Counted from the first letter of the stretch, positions 47,065-56,690 are shown. The stretch: DNA of 64,000 nt from an uncultured Bacteroidales bacterium (GCA_900542185.1 UQMZ01000005.1:1-64000); one strand, 5' to 3'. Numbers and translations: made by a program. The notes: generated by a model not told the origin, from the letters alone.

Positions 47065-47160
47065 TGTATTATTATCCTTTCCTTAAGTTTATACCTTAAA
47101 AATTCGGGTTTCATGCGGCCTGCGGGTGTTGTCCCCGCACCGCATTACTCCCTCGCATTG

Positions 47161-47190
47161 CAAAATTAATCATTTATTTCCACTTCACAA
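47161..47190 (-). promoter_or_regulatory. Promoter of DUF4494-yggS
   Basis: Minus strand TTG (47188-47190), 19 bases, TAATTTTG (47161-47168). The leader hairpin at 47116-47143 (GCGG...CCGC outer, CGGG...CCCG inner) lies between it and the gene. Confidence 0.65.
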
Positions 47191-47220
47191 ACCATTATTC
47201 AAAAAACAATCCCGTTCATG

Positions 47221-47252
47221 TTGGGTATTTTTCTAAATAATTGTTAACTTTG
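47221..47252 (+). promoter_or_regulatory. Promoter of cydAB
   Basis: TTG (47221-47223), 21 bases, TAACTTTG (47245-47252); start near 47259, 57 bases before cydA. Divergent from the DUF4494 promoter. Confidence 0.7.
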
Positions 47253-47315
47253 CTCTGTTTAATAGACTATAAACCCAAAAACGGAAACTATAAACTCTAA
47301 ACACCATACACCACT

Positions 47316-48884
47316 ATGGAAGACCTTAGCACTCTTGTTGACTGGTCGCGACTGCAGTTCGCACTGACAGCCATCTATCACTGGCTGTTCGTACCGCTGA
47401 CACTCGGTCTGTCGGTCATCGTGGCCATCATGGAATCGGCCTATCTGAAAACCAAGAACGAAAAGTGGCTGCCGATCACTAAGTTCTGGATGACCCTGTT
47501 CGGCATCAACTTCGCCATCGGCGTTGCCACCGGCCTGATTCTGGAATTTGAATTCGGCACCAACTGGAGCAACTACTCCTGGTTCGTGGGCGACATCTTC
47601 GGCGCTCCCCTCGCCATCGAGGGACTGCTTGCGTTCTTCCTTGAGGCCACTTTCGGTGCCGTCATGTTCTTCGGCTGGAACAAGGTCAGCCCCAAGTTCC
47701 ACCTTGCCTCCACCTGGCTCACTGCCATCGGCGCCTCCATTTCCGCGCTCTGGATCCTCGTGGCCAACGCCTGGATGCAGTATCCCGTCGGCATGGAATT
47801 CGATCCCGACCAGATGCGCAACGTCATGACCGATTTCTGGGCCCTGTTCTCAGGCATAGCGGTCAACAAGTTCTTCCATGCGGTGTTCAGCGGCTGGGCG
47901 CTGGCAGGCGTGTTCGTAATCGCCGTGAGCTGCTATCTGCTGCTTAAGAAACACAACCGCGAGTTCGCCATCATCTCAATCAAGGTTGGCGGCTGGGTAG
48001 GATTGGCAGGTCTGCTGCTTACCATGTACACGGGCGACGGCTCCGCAGTGCAGGTTGCCAGACATCAGCCCATGAAGCTCGCTGCGATGGAGGGTCTCTA
48101 TCACGGTTCCCAGGGCCAGGGACTCACCCTTATCGGCATCGTGAACCCCGACAAGACATGGGACAACGACGAGCCGGAATACTTAGGCCACATCGCCATG
48201 CCTCACGCCCTCTCCGTATTGGCCACCCACACGTGGAACGCTTTCGTGCCCGGCATCTCCGACATAATCAAGGGCTACACCATCAATGAAAACGGCGACA
48301 CCGTCAACACCGTTTCCTATCAGGAACGCATAGCGCGCGGACTGGCAGCCCGTCAGGCCCTTGCCGACTACGACGCCGCCCGCAAGGCCAACGACAAGCA
48401 GGCCATGGCACTGGCCAAAGCCGAACTTGACAAGAATTACGAGTTCTTCGGTTATTCATATTTCAAGAGCGTGGACGAGGCCATTCCGCCCGTAGGACTT
48501 ACGTTCACCATGTTCCGCGTCATGGTCTATCTCGGATCGTTCTTCCTGCTGTTCTATGTAGTGGCGCTGTTCCTGGTCTACCGCAAGAACCTGATGGACC
48601 GTGCCAAGTGGTTCTGGTGGGTGGCCATGATCTCCACGCCCTTCATGTGGCTGTGCTCGGAGGCCGGATGGTGCGTGGCCGAAGTGGGACGCCAGCCCTG
48701 GACCATCCAGGATCTGCTGCCTACCGTAGCGGCCATCTCCGACATCCCCGCCTCATCGGTTGTCGTCACGTTCTGGGCATTCGCAGCGGTGTTCACGCTT
48801 CTGCTCGTGGCCGAAGTCGGCATCATGGTGAAATATGTCGAGAAAAAATCAGCATCCAACATTCTCTCCGACAATCAGAAATAA
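47316..48884 (+). CDS. cydA: Cytochrome bd quinol oxidase subunit I
   Basis: 522 aa, about nine membrane helices. Haem-ligand His in AIYHWLFVPLTLG near residue 20, GFFLEAT-like FFLEATFGAVMFFGWN, and the conserved GxWP-like region GWCVAEVGRQPW near the end. Reduces oxygen to water with quinol at high affinity, letting the anaerobe tolerate or use traces of oxygen. The periplasmic Q-loop (about 310-380) carries a charged helix. Operon with cydB, 24 bases apart. Confidence 0.95.
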   Translation: MEDLSTLVDWSRLQFALTAIYHWLFVPLTLGLSVIVAIMESAYLKTKNEKWLPITKFWMTLFGINFAIGVATGLILEFEFGTNWSNYSWFVGDIFGAPLAIEGLLAFFLEATFGAVMFFGWNKVSPKFHLASTWLTAIGASISALWILVANAWMQYPVGMEFDPDQMRNVMTDFWALFSGIAVNKFFHAVFSGWALAGVFVIAVSCYLLLKKHNREFAIISIKVGGWVGLAGLLLTMYTGDGSAVQVARHQPMKLAAMEGLYHGSQGQGLTLIGIVNPDKTWDNDEPEYLGHIAMPHALSVLATHTWNAFVPGISDIIKGYTINENGDTVNTVSYQERIARGLAARQALADYDAARKANDKQAMALAKAELDKNYEFFGYSYFKSVDEAIPPVGLTFTMFRVMVYLGSFFLLFYVVALFLVYRKNLMDRAKWFWWVAMISTPFMWLCSEAGWCVAEVGRQPWTIQDLLPTVAAISDIPASSVVVTFWAFAAVFTLLLVAEVGIMVKYVEKKSASNILSDNQK

Positions 48885-48908
48885 TCACCCTCTAATACAT
48901 CTACAATT

Positions 48909-50018
48909 ATGACACTGGAATATCTTCAGAATTATTGGTGGGTGCTTATCTCCGTTCTCGGCGGCATCCTCGTGTTCCTACTGTTCGTACAGGGCGGACA
49001 ATCCATGATATACACCTTCGGCCGCAAGCCGGAGCAGCGCGACGTCCTGCTGCAGGGCATGGGCTCGAAGTGGGAACTTACATATACCACCCTGGTTGTG
49101 TTCGGCGGCGCGTTCTTCGCCAGCTTCCCGCTGTTCTACTCCACATGCTTCGGCGGCGCGTACTGGCTCTGGATCCTGATACTGTTCAGCTTCGTGCTTC
49201 AGGCCGTCAGCTACGAATACCGCAAGAAGAAAGGGAATGTCTACGGCCACAACACCTACGACGCCTTCCTGTTCGTCAATGGCCTGGTCGGTTGCGTGCT
49301 GTTAGGCGTGGCTGTCTCGATGTTCTTCTTCGGCGCAGACTTCACGGTACGCCGCGGCAACCTGCTGACCACGGGCGCTCCTGTAATCTCGCAGTGGGGC
49401 AACGCTCACGGATTCGAGGCGATATTCAACGCACGCAACCTCGTGCTCGGAGTGGCCGTGTTCTTCCTGGCACGTATGCAGGCTTCATTCTATATGATAA
49501 ACCGTCTGAAGGACGACACACGCTACGACGCTCAGCTACGCAGGGCAGCTTTCATCAACGGCGGCATCTTCCTGGTGTTCTTCGTGCTGTTCGTCACGTT
49601 GGTTTGCCTCGCCACCGGTTACACCATCACCGAGGCAGACGGCCTGACTACCGACATCCAGGAAGTACCCTACAAGTATTTCCACAACTTCATCGAGGAC
49701 TGGTGGATCGGTCTGACGCTCGTAGTGGGCGCGGTGTTGGTTATCTACGGATGGTTCCGCGGATGTTTCGACAAGAAATTCCGTGGCGCCGTATGGTTCA
49801 CCGGCATCGGCACGTTCTTGGCTGTCGTAGCACTGTTCTGGTGCGCAGGATTCAACAACACGCCGTTCCTCCCCTCGCTCGTTGACCCGGCAAGCTCGCT
49901 GACCATCCGCAACGCATCGTCTTCGGAATATACGCTGAAAGCCATGAGCTATGTTTCCGTCGTAATTCCTTTCGTGCTGGCATACATTGCCTACGTCTGG
50001 CGAAAGATGGATAAATGA
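48909..50018 (+). CDS. cydB: Cytochrome bd quinol oxidase subunit II
   Basis: 369 aa with eight to nine membrane helices; starts MTLEYLQNYWWVLISVLGG, has the cydB hallmarks GQSMIYTFGRKPEQRD and KWELTYTTLVVFGGAFFASF. Structural partner of CydA. The operon ends in a clear terminator; no cydX-type mini-ORF could be recognised before it. Confidence 0.94.
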   Translation: MTLEYLQNYWWVLISVLGGILVFLLFVQGGQSMIYTFGRKPEQRDVLLQGMGSKWELTYTTLVVFGGAFFASFPLFYSTCFGGAYWLWILILFSFVLQAVSYEYRKKKGNVYGHNTYDAFLFVNGLVGCVLLGVAVSMFFFGADFTVRRGNLLTTGAPVISQWGNAHGFEAIFNARNLVLGVAVFFLARMQASFYMINRLKDDTRYDAQLRRAAFINGGIFLVFFVLFVTLVCLATGYTITEADGLTTDIQEVPYKYFHNFIEDWWIGLTLVVGAVLVIYGWFRGCFDKKFRGAVWFTGIGTFLAVVALFWCAGFNNTPFLPSLVDPASSLTIRNASSSEYTLKAMSYVSVVIPFVLAYIAYVWRKMDK

Positions 50019-50029
50019 CAATCATTTAT

Positions 50030-50056
50030 GAGGGTCCCTTCGCGGGGCCCTCGTTT
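50030..50056 (+). terminator. Terminator of cydAB
   Basis: Nine-bp stem GAGGGTCCC (50030-50038)/GGGGCCCTC (50044-50052) with one wobble, UUCGC loop and GTTTT tail, ending 7 bases before the next start codon. Confidence 0.85.
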
Positions 50057-50062
50057 TAATAT

Positions 50063-50626
50063 ATGTACTGGACACTCTTTATAACCTTCTTTAAAATCGG
50101 CGCCTTCACCTTCGGGGGAGGCTGGGCCATGATCTCCATAATAGAGCGCGAGATCGTGGACCGACACCATTGGATAGAACGTGACGAATTCCTGGATCTG
50201 CTGGCCGTGGCCCAGTCGCTTCCGGGAATTCTTGCCGTCAACATCGCCGTGGCGGTGGGCGACAAAATTCTGCGCACCCGTGGGTCGGTGGTAGCGGCAT
50301 TAGGCACAATCCTGCCGTCGTTCATCATCATCCTGTGCTTCGCCATATTCCTGACGCCGGAGACCATCAAGAACAACCGGGTGATATCGGCCATATTCAT
50401 GGGTATACGCCCGTGTGTGGTGGCCCTGATCATCGCGCCGGTACTGTCGTCGGCCAAGGCCGCCAAACTGAAATGGAAGACGGTGTGGATTCCCTGCGTC
50501 GTGGCGCTGATGATTTCGCTGGACCTCGGTGCAGTCTCCTCCCCTATTCTGTACATCGTGCTCGGGGGCCTGTTCGGTTTCCTCATCTGGTGGTATCCCC
50601 ACCGCAAACAGCTTAAGAAGTCATGA
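50063..50626 (+). CDS. Chromate transporter, first half
   Basis: 187 aa, single CHR domain (FKIGAFTFGGGWAMISIIERE, LAVAQSLPGILAVNIAVAVG) with about six membrane helices. Short CHR proteins work as pairs and export chromate or related anions; physiological substrate here unknown. Its stop overlaps the start of its partner by 4 bases (ATGA). It follows the cydAB terminator closely, so it needs its own promoter, which I could not find, or terminator read-through. Confidence 0.9.
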   Translation: MYWTLFITFFKIGAFTFGGGWAMISIIEREIVDRHHWIERDEFLDLLAVAQSLPGILAVNIAVAVGDKILRTRGSVVAALGTILPSFIIILCFAIFLTPETIKNNRVISAIFMGIRPCVVALIIAPVLSSAKAAKLKWKTVWIPCVVALMISLDLGAVSSPILYIVLGGLFGFLIWWYPHRKQLKKS

Positions 50627-51228
50627 GCATATACTGGAAATTGATATGGGCCTACATCAAGATAGGCATCTTCGGCTTCGGCGGCGGCTACGCCATGCTG
50701 TCATTAGTGGAACAGTCTGTGGTTAATCCCGGATGGATTTCCGAACAGATGTTCACCGACATTGTGGCAATCTCGCAGATGACCCCCGGTCCCATCGGCA
50801 TCAATTCCGCCACATACATAGGCTATGTGGCGCCCGGCACAGTCAATCCTGAACTTACCGGCTTTATGTGGGGCATACTCGGCTCGGTGCTGTGTACGCT
50901 GGCCGTGACGCTACCATCCTATTTCCTCGTGCTGTATGCCGAGCACTTCATCCGCAGACATCAGGAATCGGGTGCCGTCAAGGCGGTGTTCTCGGGGCTG
51001 CGTCCTGTCGTGGTCGGGCTGATTGCTTCGGCAGCCATCATGCTGATGAATGCCCCTAACTTCAACCCCAACGGCATCGACTGGCAGCTATGGGTCAACA
51101 TAGCCATCTGTGCCGGGGCTTTCTGCCTCGCCTGGTTCCCCATTCCATGGAAAGGAAAGAAAATCAAAATACACCCGATACTTATCATAATCCTGGCCGG
51201 AATCCTCGGTCTGATTCTATATTATTGA
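50623..51228 (+). CDS. Chromate transporter, second half
   Basis: 201 aa, second CHR domain of the pair (YIKIGIFGFGGGYAMLSLVEQ, ISQMTPGPIGINSATYIGY, GLRPVVVGLIASAA), opposite in predicted orientation to the first as is usual. Coupled to it by a 4-base overlap. Confidence 0.9.
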   Translation: MSIYWKLIWAYIKIGIFGFGGGYAMLSLVEQSVVNPGWISEQMFTDIVAISQMTPGPIGINSATYIGYVAPGTVNPELTGFMWGILGSVLCTLAVTLPSYFLVLYAEHFIRRHQESGAVKAVFSGLRPVVVGLIASAAIMLMNAPNFNPNGIDWQLWVNIAICAGAFCLAWFPIPWKGKKIKIHPILIIILAGILGLILYY

Positions 51229-51282
51229 TTCAAATTATATATTATTGATTCAAGAGGATTCGCAGGTCTATATAAATCAGAT

Positions 51283-52572
51283 ATGAGCTACGAAGAAAAA
51301 CTTGACTGGTTGTTCCGGCAGCTGCCCATGTTTTCGCGCGTGGGGCAGGCCGCCTACAAGCCGGGACTGGAACGTTCCTGGGCGCTGGCCCGTCATTTCG
51401 GCAATCCGCAGGACAAATGGTCTTCGATTCATATTGCCGGCACCAACGGCAAAGGTTCGGTATCGCATCTTATCGCATCCACGCTCCAGAGTCAGGGCTA
51501 TAAGGTCGGCCTCTACACCTCCCCTCACCTGGTGGATTTCCGCGAGCGTATGCGCGTCAACGGCGCCATGATTCCCAAGGATGCGGTGGAGCGTTTCATA
51601 GACCAATGGCGCGCCATGGCCGACGAATATCCCGACAAACCTTCGTTCTTTGAACTGACCATGATGATGGCCTTCACATGGTTTGCCGACGAGCAGGTAG
51701 ACTATGCGGTGATCGAGACCGGAATGGGCGGCCGTCTGGACTCCACCAACATCATTACGCCCCTGCTGAGTGTCATCACCAACATATCGTGGGATCACGC
51801 GCAATTCTTAGGCGATACCTTGCCGAAAATCGCGGGAGAGAAGGCCGGCATCATGAAGCCGGGCGTACCGGTTGTCATCGGCGAGGCCGAAAGCGAAGTG
51901 GAGCAGGTGTTCCGCACTCATGCTGCCGAAACAGGGTCTCCCATCATCGAAGCATACAATCAGATAGACACGAAAGCCAACGCCAAGTTAGAGAGTGTAT
52001 GCCCGCTGCATGGCGACTACCAGCACAAGAACATCAACACGGCACGGGTAGGCTTGCGGGAGCTCCGCAATCGCGGCGTGGAGATCTCAGACAGCAGCAT
52101 CCTTGAGGGTTTTGCCCGTGTCATGTCTCAGACCGGACTGCGGGGCCGCTGGGAAGTGATTTCAGACACTCCCCTTACCATCTGCGACACCGGCCACAAC
52201 GAGGCAGGAATCCGCAGCAACGTAGCCCAGCTGCACCGCCTGTTGTCAGAGCGTGCACGGAAAGGCGACGGCACACCTCGCCTGCGCATAGTCATTGGAT
52301 TCGTGGCCGACAAGGATCTGGACCACATCCTGCCTTTATTTCCTAAAGACGCCATCTATTATCTGACCCAGGCGCAGATACCCCGTGCCCTCGATTACCG
52401 GGAACTGCACAAGCGCGTTACGGGACTGGGCTACAACGCCACCGCATGGCCAACGGTCCGCGAGGCATACGAAGCCGCACTCGCCGATGCCGCTCCTGAC
52501 GACATCCTGTTCATCGGAGGCTCCACCTTCATCGTGGCGAACTTCCTGGAGCATATTCCCAGACACCATTAA
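51283..52572 (+). CDS. folC: Folylpolyglutamate/dihydrofolate synthase
   Basis: 429 aa Mur-ligase-type enzyme. P-loop GTNGKGSVSHLIAS, SPHLVDFRERMRVNG, the conserved ETGMGGRLDSTNII, and NISWDHAQFLGDTLPKIAGEKAGIMKPG. Adds glutamate to dihydropteroate and to folates. Stands alone, 55 bases behind the chromate pair and followed by a nonamer array and a terminator. Confidence 0.94.
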   Translation: MSYEEKLDWLFRQLPMFSRVGQAAYKPGLERSWALARHFGNPQDKWSSIHIAGTNGKGSVSHLIASTLQSQGYKVGLYTSPHLVDFRERMRVNGAMIPKDAVERFIDQWRAMADEYPDKPSFFELTMMMAFTWFADEQVDYAVIETGMGGRLDSTNIITPLLSVITNISWDHAQFLGDTLPKIAGEKAGIMKPGVPVVIGEAESEVEQVFRTHAAETGSPIIEAYNQIDTKANAKLESVCPLHGDYQHKNINTARVGLRELRNRGVEISDSSILEGFARVMSQTGLRGRWEVISDTPLTICDTGHNEAGIRSNVAQLHRLLSERARKGDGTPRLRIVIGFVADKDLDHILPLFPKDAIYYLTQAQIPRALDYRELHKRVTGLGYNATAWPTVREAYEAALADAAPDDILFIGGSTFIVANFLEHIPRHH

Positions 52573-52626
52573 GGTCTTTAAATTCCTTAATGTCCTTAAT
52601 GTCCTTAATGTCCTTAATGACCTTAA
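52573..52626. repeat. 9-bp tandem repeat (GTCCTTAAT)
   Basis: Five to six nonamers beginning right at the folC stop codon; the central four are exact (period ATGTCCTTA). Same core and same position relative to a gene end as 1798-1866. Confidence 0.85.
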
Positions 52627-52642
52627 GAGAGAGTGTGTGTAA

Positions 52643-52675
52643 AAAGGGCGGGCAGACTGAATCTGCTCGCCCTTT
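52643..52675. terminator. Bidirectional terminator
   Basis: Fourteen-bp stem (52643-52656 with 52662-52675, one wobble), A run on the left and T-rich on the right; shared by folC and the RNase G gene. Confidence 0.85.
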
Positions 52676-52678
52676 GTC

Positions 52679-54664
52679 TTACTCCGGTTGCTGTGTAGGG
52701 GCCGTTGGTTCTATGACCATTAGTCCCGTTTCCGTCACAGCTGCCTTTTCTTCATTATCTTTTTTGGGTTGTGGTTTCCTGCGCGGCTTTGGTGCCGGCT
52801 TGGGTTTCTGTTCCTGTTGAGGCTGCTGAGCCTCCTTAGGCTTTTGTTCCTGAGGCTGAGGTGCCTCCTTAGGTTTCTGTTCCTGCTGAGGTTTCCGGGC
52901 CTCCTTCTGCTTGGGGTCCTGCTTGGGCTGAGGCTGAGGCTGTTGCTGAGCCTGCTTGGGCTGAGGCTGTTGCTGAGCCTGCTTCTGCTTGTTCTTCTTG
53001 GCCTTGGTCTTGGCAGGCTGGGCGTCCGCGGTCTCGTCGGCGGTGTTCACGTCGTTGCGGGTGTTCACTTTCTGGCCGTTCTTGGTCTGGCTCGAATTCA
53101 TGTCGCTTTCTTCCTGCAGGTCTATCTCGACCTTGTTCTGGTCCAATACCTTGTACTGCAGGAAAGCTAACGACTCGTCGGCCACGACCTTCACTCCGCG
53201 CCCGTAGTGGCGACGCCACCTGGAATAGAGCGAGAACAGTCCCTTCTTGATGTACGATTCAACGTATGGATGAACGTACATTATGAATTTCTTCACCTTA
53301 AGGTGCTCGGTGAGGTATTCTATCTTCTCCTCGAGTTTGTCGGTGAACAGCAGCGAGCTCTGTACATAGCCCTTTCCGAAGCACGAGGGGCAGGTTTCGG
53401 CGGTGGCGATGTCCAGGGCCGGACGCACGCGCTGGCGTGTGATCTGCATCAGGCCGAACTTGGACAGCGGCAGGATGTTGTGGCGCGCGCGGTCGTTGGC
53501 CATGATCTCGCGCATGTGGTCGTACAGTTCCTGACGGTGTTCCTGCTTGGCCATGTCTATGAAATCCACCACTATGATGCCGCCCATGTCGCGCAGACGC
53601 AGCTGGCGCGCTATCTCGTCGGCGGCCTTGAGGTTCACGTCCAGGGCGTTCGATTCCTGGTCGGGCGTCGACTTGCTGCGGTTGCCCGAGTTCACGTCTA
53701 TTACGTGCAGCGCCTCGGTGTGCTCTATGATCAAGTATGCCCCGCTGCGGAACGATACCGTCTTGCCGAAGCTGCTCTTGATCTGACGGGTGATATTGTA
53801 ATGGTCGAAGATAGGCACTTCGCTGTCGTACAGCTGCACGATGCTGTCCTTTTCCGGTGCGATCAGGGACACATACTTGCGTATCTGCTCGTACGACTCC
53901 TTGTCGTTGACATGGATATTCTCGAACGTGGGTGCGAACAGGTCGCGTATCATGCTCAGCGTACGCGAGTCCTCCTGATACACAAGTGCCGGGGCCTTGG
54001 CCCGCTGCATCTTGGCTATGGAGTCCTCCCAGCTCTTGAGCAGTGTGCGCATCTCGTTGTTAAGCTCCGCGACGCGCTTGTTTTCGGCCGACGTGCGTAC
54101 TATCACGCTGAATCCCTTGGGCTTGATGCTGCCTATCAGCTGACGCAGACGTATCTTCTCCTCCGTGCTTTTGATTTTCTGCGATATGGAGATCTTGTCG
54201 CCGAACGGCATCAGCACCATAAACCGTCCCGTAAAGGATATCTCGGTGGTGAGTCGGGGACCCTTGGTCGATATCGGCTCCTTGGCCACCTGCACCAGCA
54301 GCTGGTCGCCGGGCTTCAGCACGTCCTGGATGGTGCCCTGTTTCGGAATGTCCTGGTCGAATTTCAGTTTCGACACACTGGGAACCTTTCGCTTGTCGTC
54401 CAACGCCTCGCGCACATAGCGTATGTAGGTGTTGAACTGAGGTCCCAAATCAAGATAATGAAGAAAAGCGTCCTTTTCGTAGCCGACATCAACAAATGCG
54501 GCGTTCAGTCCCGGCATCAGCTTCTTGACCTTGGCCAGATAGAGGTCGCCCACGGCATACGCTATGTTGCGGCTCTCCTTCTGAAGCGACACCAGACGCG
54601 AATCCTCGAGAAGCGCTATCGACACTTCCTCGCGGCTTACATCTACTACTAATTCGCTTTTCAT
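52679..54664 (-). CDS. rng: Ribonuclease E/G with P/Q-rich C-terminal tail
   Basis: 661 aa from the ATG at 54664 (MKSELVVDVSREEVSIALLE); the frame is open 63 bases further but without family similarity. S1 domain, RNase-H-like and catalytic part with VIDVNSGNR and VVDFIDM, the metal-binding aspartates, and CPSCFGKG for the zinc link. From about residue 525 the protein is a low-complexity Lys/Pro/Gln tail with repeated QEQKPKEA units, possibly a scaffold as in RNase E. Processes rRNA and mRNA. Confidence 0.93.
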   Translation of the reverse strand: MKSELVVDVSREEVSIALLEDSRLVSLQKESRNIAYAVGDLYLAKVKKLMPGLNAAFVDVGYEKDAFLHYLDLGPQFNTYIRYVREALDDKRKVPSVSKLKFDQDIPKQGTIQDVLKPGDQLLVQVAKEPISTKGPRLTTEISFTGRFMVLMPFGDKISISQKIKSTEEKIRLRQLIGSIKPKGFSVIVRTSAENKRVAELNNEMRTLLKSWEDSIAKMQRAKAPALVYQEDSRTLSMIRDLFAPTFENIHVNDKESYEQIRKYVSLIAPEKDSIVQLYDSEVPIFDHYNITRQIKSSFGKTVSFRSGAYLIIEHTEALHVIDVNSGNRSKSTPDQESNALDVNLKAADEIARQLRLRDMGGIIVVDFIDMAKQEHRQELYDHMREIMANDRARHNILPLSKFGLMQITRQRVRPALDIATAETCPSCFGKGYVQSSLLFTDKLEEKIEYLTEHLKVKKFIMYVHPYVESYIKKGLFSLYSRWRRHYGRGVKVVADESLAFLQYKVLDQNKVEIDLQEESDMNSSQTKNGQKVNTRNDVNTADETADAQPAKTKAKKNKQKQAQQQPQPKQAQQQPQPQPKQDPKQKEARKPQQEQKPKEAPQPQEQKPKEAQQPQQEQKPKPAPKPRRKPQPKKDNEEKAAVTETGLMVIEPTAPTQQPE

Positions 54665-54816
54665 TTCTACATTAAAATGCGCAATATGGTACGCGCTTAA
54701 ATAAAAAAGAACAAAACGAAGCCCCATCCCGAGGGGCGGGGTCCCGTTTGTCCTTTATTTCGCAAGATTGTCGTATGCGAAGCTCCCTTGCGGGTCACAA
54801 ATCCCGCAGGACCTGC

Positions 54817-54906
54817 TTACTTCTTCTTATGACGATTCTTTCTCAGTCTTTTCTTGCGCTTGTGAGTGGCCATCTTGTGGCCTTTTCTCTTTTTTCCGCT
54901 TGGCAT
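54817..54906 (-). CDS. AURKAIP1/COX24-type basic mini-protein
   Basis: 29 aa: MPSGKKRKGHKMATHKRKKR and nine more basic residues. Matches the tiny protein annotated as AURKAIP1/COX24-domain in Bacteroidetes, similar to the tail of mitochondrial ribosomal protein mS38, so it is probably a ribosome component. Located between HU and RNase G on the same strand. Confidence 0.85.
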   Translation of the reverse strand: MPSGKKRKGHKMATHKRKKRLRKNRHKKK

Positions 54907-54979
54907 CGTTGTTTGATTTTAGTATTACTAATATTTTCAGGATTCCGGTCGGAATCCGTTTCTCTCCTGACTCGTCCGA

Positions 54980-55252
54980 TTAGTGGATCTCCTCCAGGAA
55001 CACCTTCGAGGGCTTGAAGGTCGGAACCTTGTGCTCCGGAATCTTGATTGCCGTGTTCTTCGAGATGTTGCGTGCGGTCTTCTCCTTGCGGGTCTTAACC
55101 ACGAAGCTGCCGAAGCCTCTCAGATAAACGTTATTGCCGGCGCCCATGCTCTCCTTTACTGTAGTCATGAACTCTTCAACAACGGTCAGCACTGCTGCCT
55201 TCTCCAGTCCGGTCTTGCGCGAGATCTCTGTTACTATATCTGCTTTTGTCAT
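54980..55252 (-). CDS. HU family DNA-binding protein
   Basis: 90 aa HU/IHF fold: MTKADIVTEISRKTGLEKAA, the beta-arm region LRGFGSFVVKTRKEKTARNI, and the C-terminal strand VPTFKPSKVFLEEI. Bends and packages DNA. Upstream (55262-55480) is a gene-free stretch whose minus-strand leader holds two ATGACGT copies and an AAGCACCCC/GGGGATGCTT stem, possibly a regulated leader; I found no exact TAnnTTTG box there. Confidence 0.92.
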   Translation of the reverse strand: MTKADIVTEISRKTGLEKAAVLTVVEEFMTTVKESMGAGNNVYLRGFGSFVVKTRKEKTARNISKNTAIKIPEHKVPTFKPSKVFLEEIH

Positions 55253-55483
55253 TGTGTATGAGTTATTATATTTCGTTATGAAATTTCTATTCTCTTTAGT
55301 TTATGCGCGAAAAGCATCCCCGGGACACTCAATTACCTGAGATCCACCGTTTTGAACGTCATTTTAGACGTCATTCAAGGGGTGCTTGTTTTTTCGCACT
55401 GCAAATATCGTAATTTTTTTTCATTCGGCAATCATTTAAAGCGTTTTTTCTTAGATTTTTACGCTTTTTTCTTAAATATGCCG

Positions 55484-56077
55484 TTATTCGAGAATCCTGC
55501 ACTCGTCCGCGCTTCCCAGCCGTCCGCGCAGTTCACTTTCCATATCCAGCGGGAATTCTATCTCCAGTCCGCACTGGTTGTCGAATGTCTGATTCACTAT
55601 TCTTATATCGGGTTGTTTCACTATCCTCATCACCCCCTCGGCCTTGGCATACGGCACTTCCAGACGCAGCCTCACCATCTGCCGCATCTCCTTCACGCCC
55701 GCATCCTCCAGCGCCTCGCGCGCCGCCTCGCGGTAGGCCTGTATCAGTCCCGACGTCCCGAGCTTGATGCCGCCGAAATAGCGTACCACTATCACCAGCA
55801 CGTCCGTAAGCTCCATGCTGTTGATCTGCCCTAATATCGGCTTGCCCGCCGTGCCCGACGGCTCGCCGTTGTCCGACAGCTGCCATTCCCTGCGCTCCGG
55901 ACCCAACATATAAGCCCAGCATACATGCCGCGCGTCGTGGTATCTGTTCTGATATTCCTTTATCAGTTCCTTGCATTCCTCGGCCGTATACGCCGGCAAC
56001 GCAAATGAAAGGAACCGACTCATCTTCTCCTTGTATTGAGACGAGCCGGCTCCCTGTATCGTATAGTATCTGTCCAT
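55484..56077 (-). CDS. YigZ/IMPACT family protein
   Basis: 197 aa. N-terminal IMPACT domain with HDARHVCWAYML, SDNGEPSGTAGKPIL and VIVVRYFGGIKLGTSGLIQA, then a small C-terminal domain. Family proteins bind nucleic acid and may touch translation; role undefined. Twenty-two bases after the DJ-1 gene. Confidence 0.92.
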   Translation of the reverse strand: MDRYYTIQGAGSSQYKEKMSRFLSFALPAYTAEECKELIKEYQNRYHDARHVCWAYMLGPERREWQLSDNGEPSGTAGKPILGQINSMELTDVLVIVVRYFGGIKLGTSGLIQAYREAAREALEDAGVKEMRQMVRLRLEVPYAKAEGVMRIVKQPDIRIVNQTFDNQCGLEIEFPLDMESELRGRLGSADECRILE

Positions 56078-56099
56078 TCAGTGTATTAGAGTTCCGGAA

Positions 56100-56690
56100 T
56101 TATCCGAAGAAGTTCTCCATCGTCTGCTGCCCGTTGGGATACAGCAGCATGGCGTTGGCGGTTGAGCTCATCTTCTCCTCGCCGGCCCATGCCGTCACAA
56201 TGGCCAGCGCCCACGGCAAAGCGCTGCTGGGTCCGTTGCCGAGCACGAACTTCTCGTCCACCGTCACGCGGCGGTCCTGATAGTCGGCGCCTTCCATATA
56301 TTTCTGAAATCCCGGATAGCATGTGGCCTTGCGTCCCTTCAGCAGTCCGAGCTGGCCTAACACCACGCCAGGCGACGCGCAGATGGCGGCGATACGTCCG
56401 TCTGCGCTCTCGTACTGCGCCTTCAGCAACTCGCGCAGTGCCTTGCAGCCATACAGATTCGTGGCTCCGGGAAGTCCGCCGGGCAATATCAGCCATGCGG
56501 CTCCATTGAAATCTGTGTCGCGCAGCAACACGTCCGCGCGGACCGGGATGCCATGCGCACCCGTCACCTCATGATCCTCGGTAATCGATACCGTCTTAAC
56601 CGGAAGTCCCGCGCGACGCAGCACATCTACCGGCGTTAATGCTTCTACTTCTTCAAACCCCTCTGCCAAAAATACGTATGCCTCTTTCAT
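56100..56690 (-). CDS. DJ-1/PfpI family protein
   Basis: 196 aa. YajL/DJ-1-like Rossmann fold with AEGFEEVEA and the nucleophilic-elbow cysteine in AAICASPGVVLG (about Cys103), N-terminal MKEAYVFLAEGFEE as in the family. Linked to oxidative-stress protection or glyoxal detoxification; exact activity debated. Probably the first gene of an operon with yigZ. Confidence 0.9.
   Translation of the reverse strand: MKEAYVFLAEGFEEVEALTPVDVLRRAGLPVKTVSITEDHEVTGAHGIPVRADVLLRDTDFNGAAWLILPGGLPGATNLYGCKALRELLKAQYESADGRIAAICASPGVVLGQLGLLKGRKATCYPGFQKYMEGADYQDRRVTVDEKFVLGNGPSSALPWALAIVTAWAGEEKMSSTANAMLLYPNGQQTMENFFG

Noticed and set aside
50018..50063. A cydX-like mini-gene after cydB
   Set aside because: The 44-base gap is filled by the terminator and leaves no room for a membrane mini-protein.
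53207..54652. A 481-codon open frame antisense to RNase G
   Set aside because: Shadow of a well-supported gene; composition is unlike a protein of this organism.
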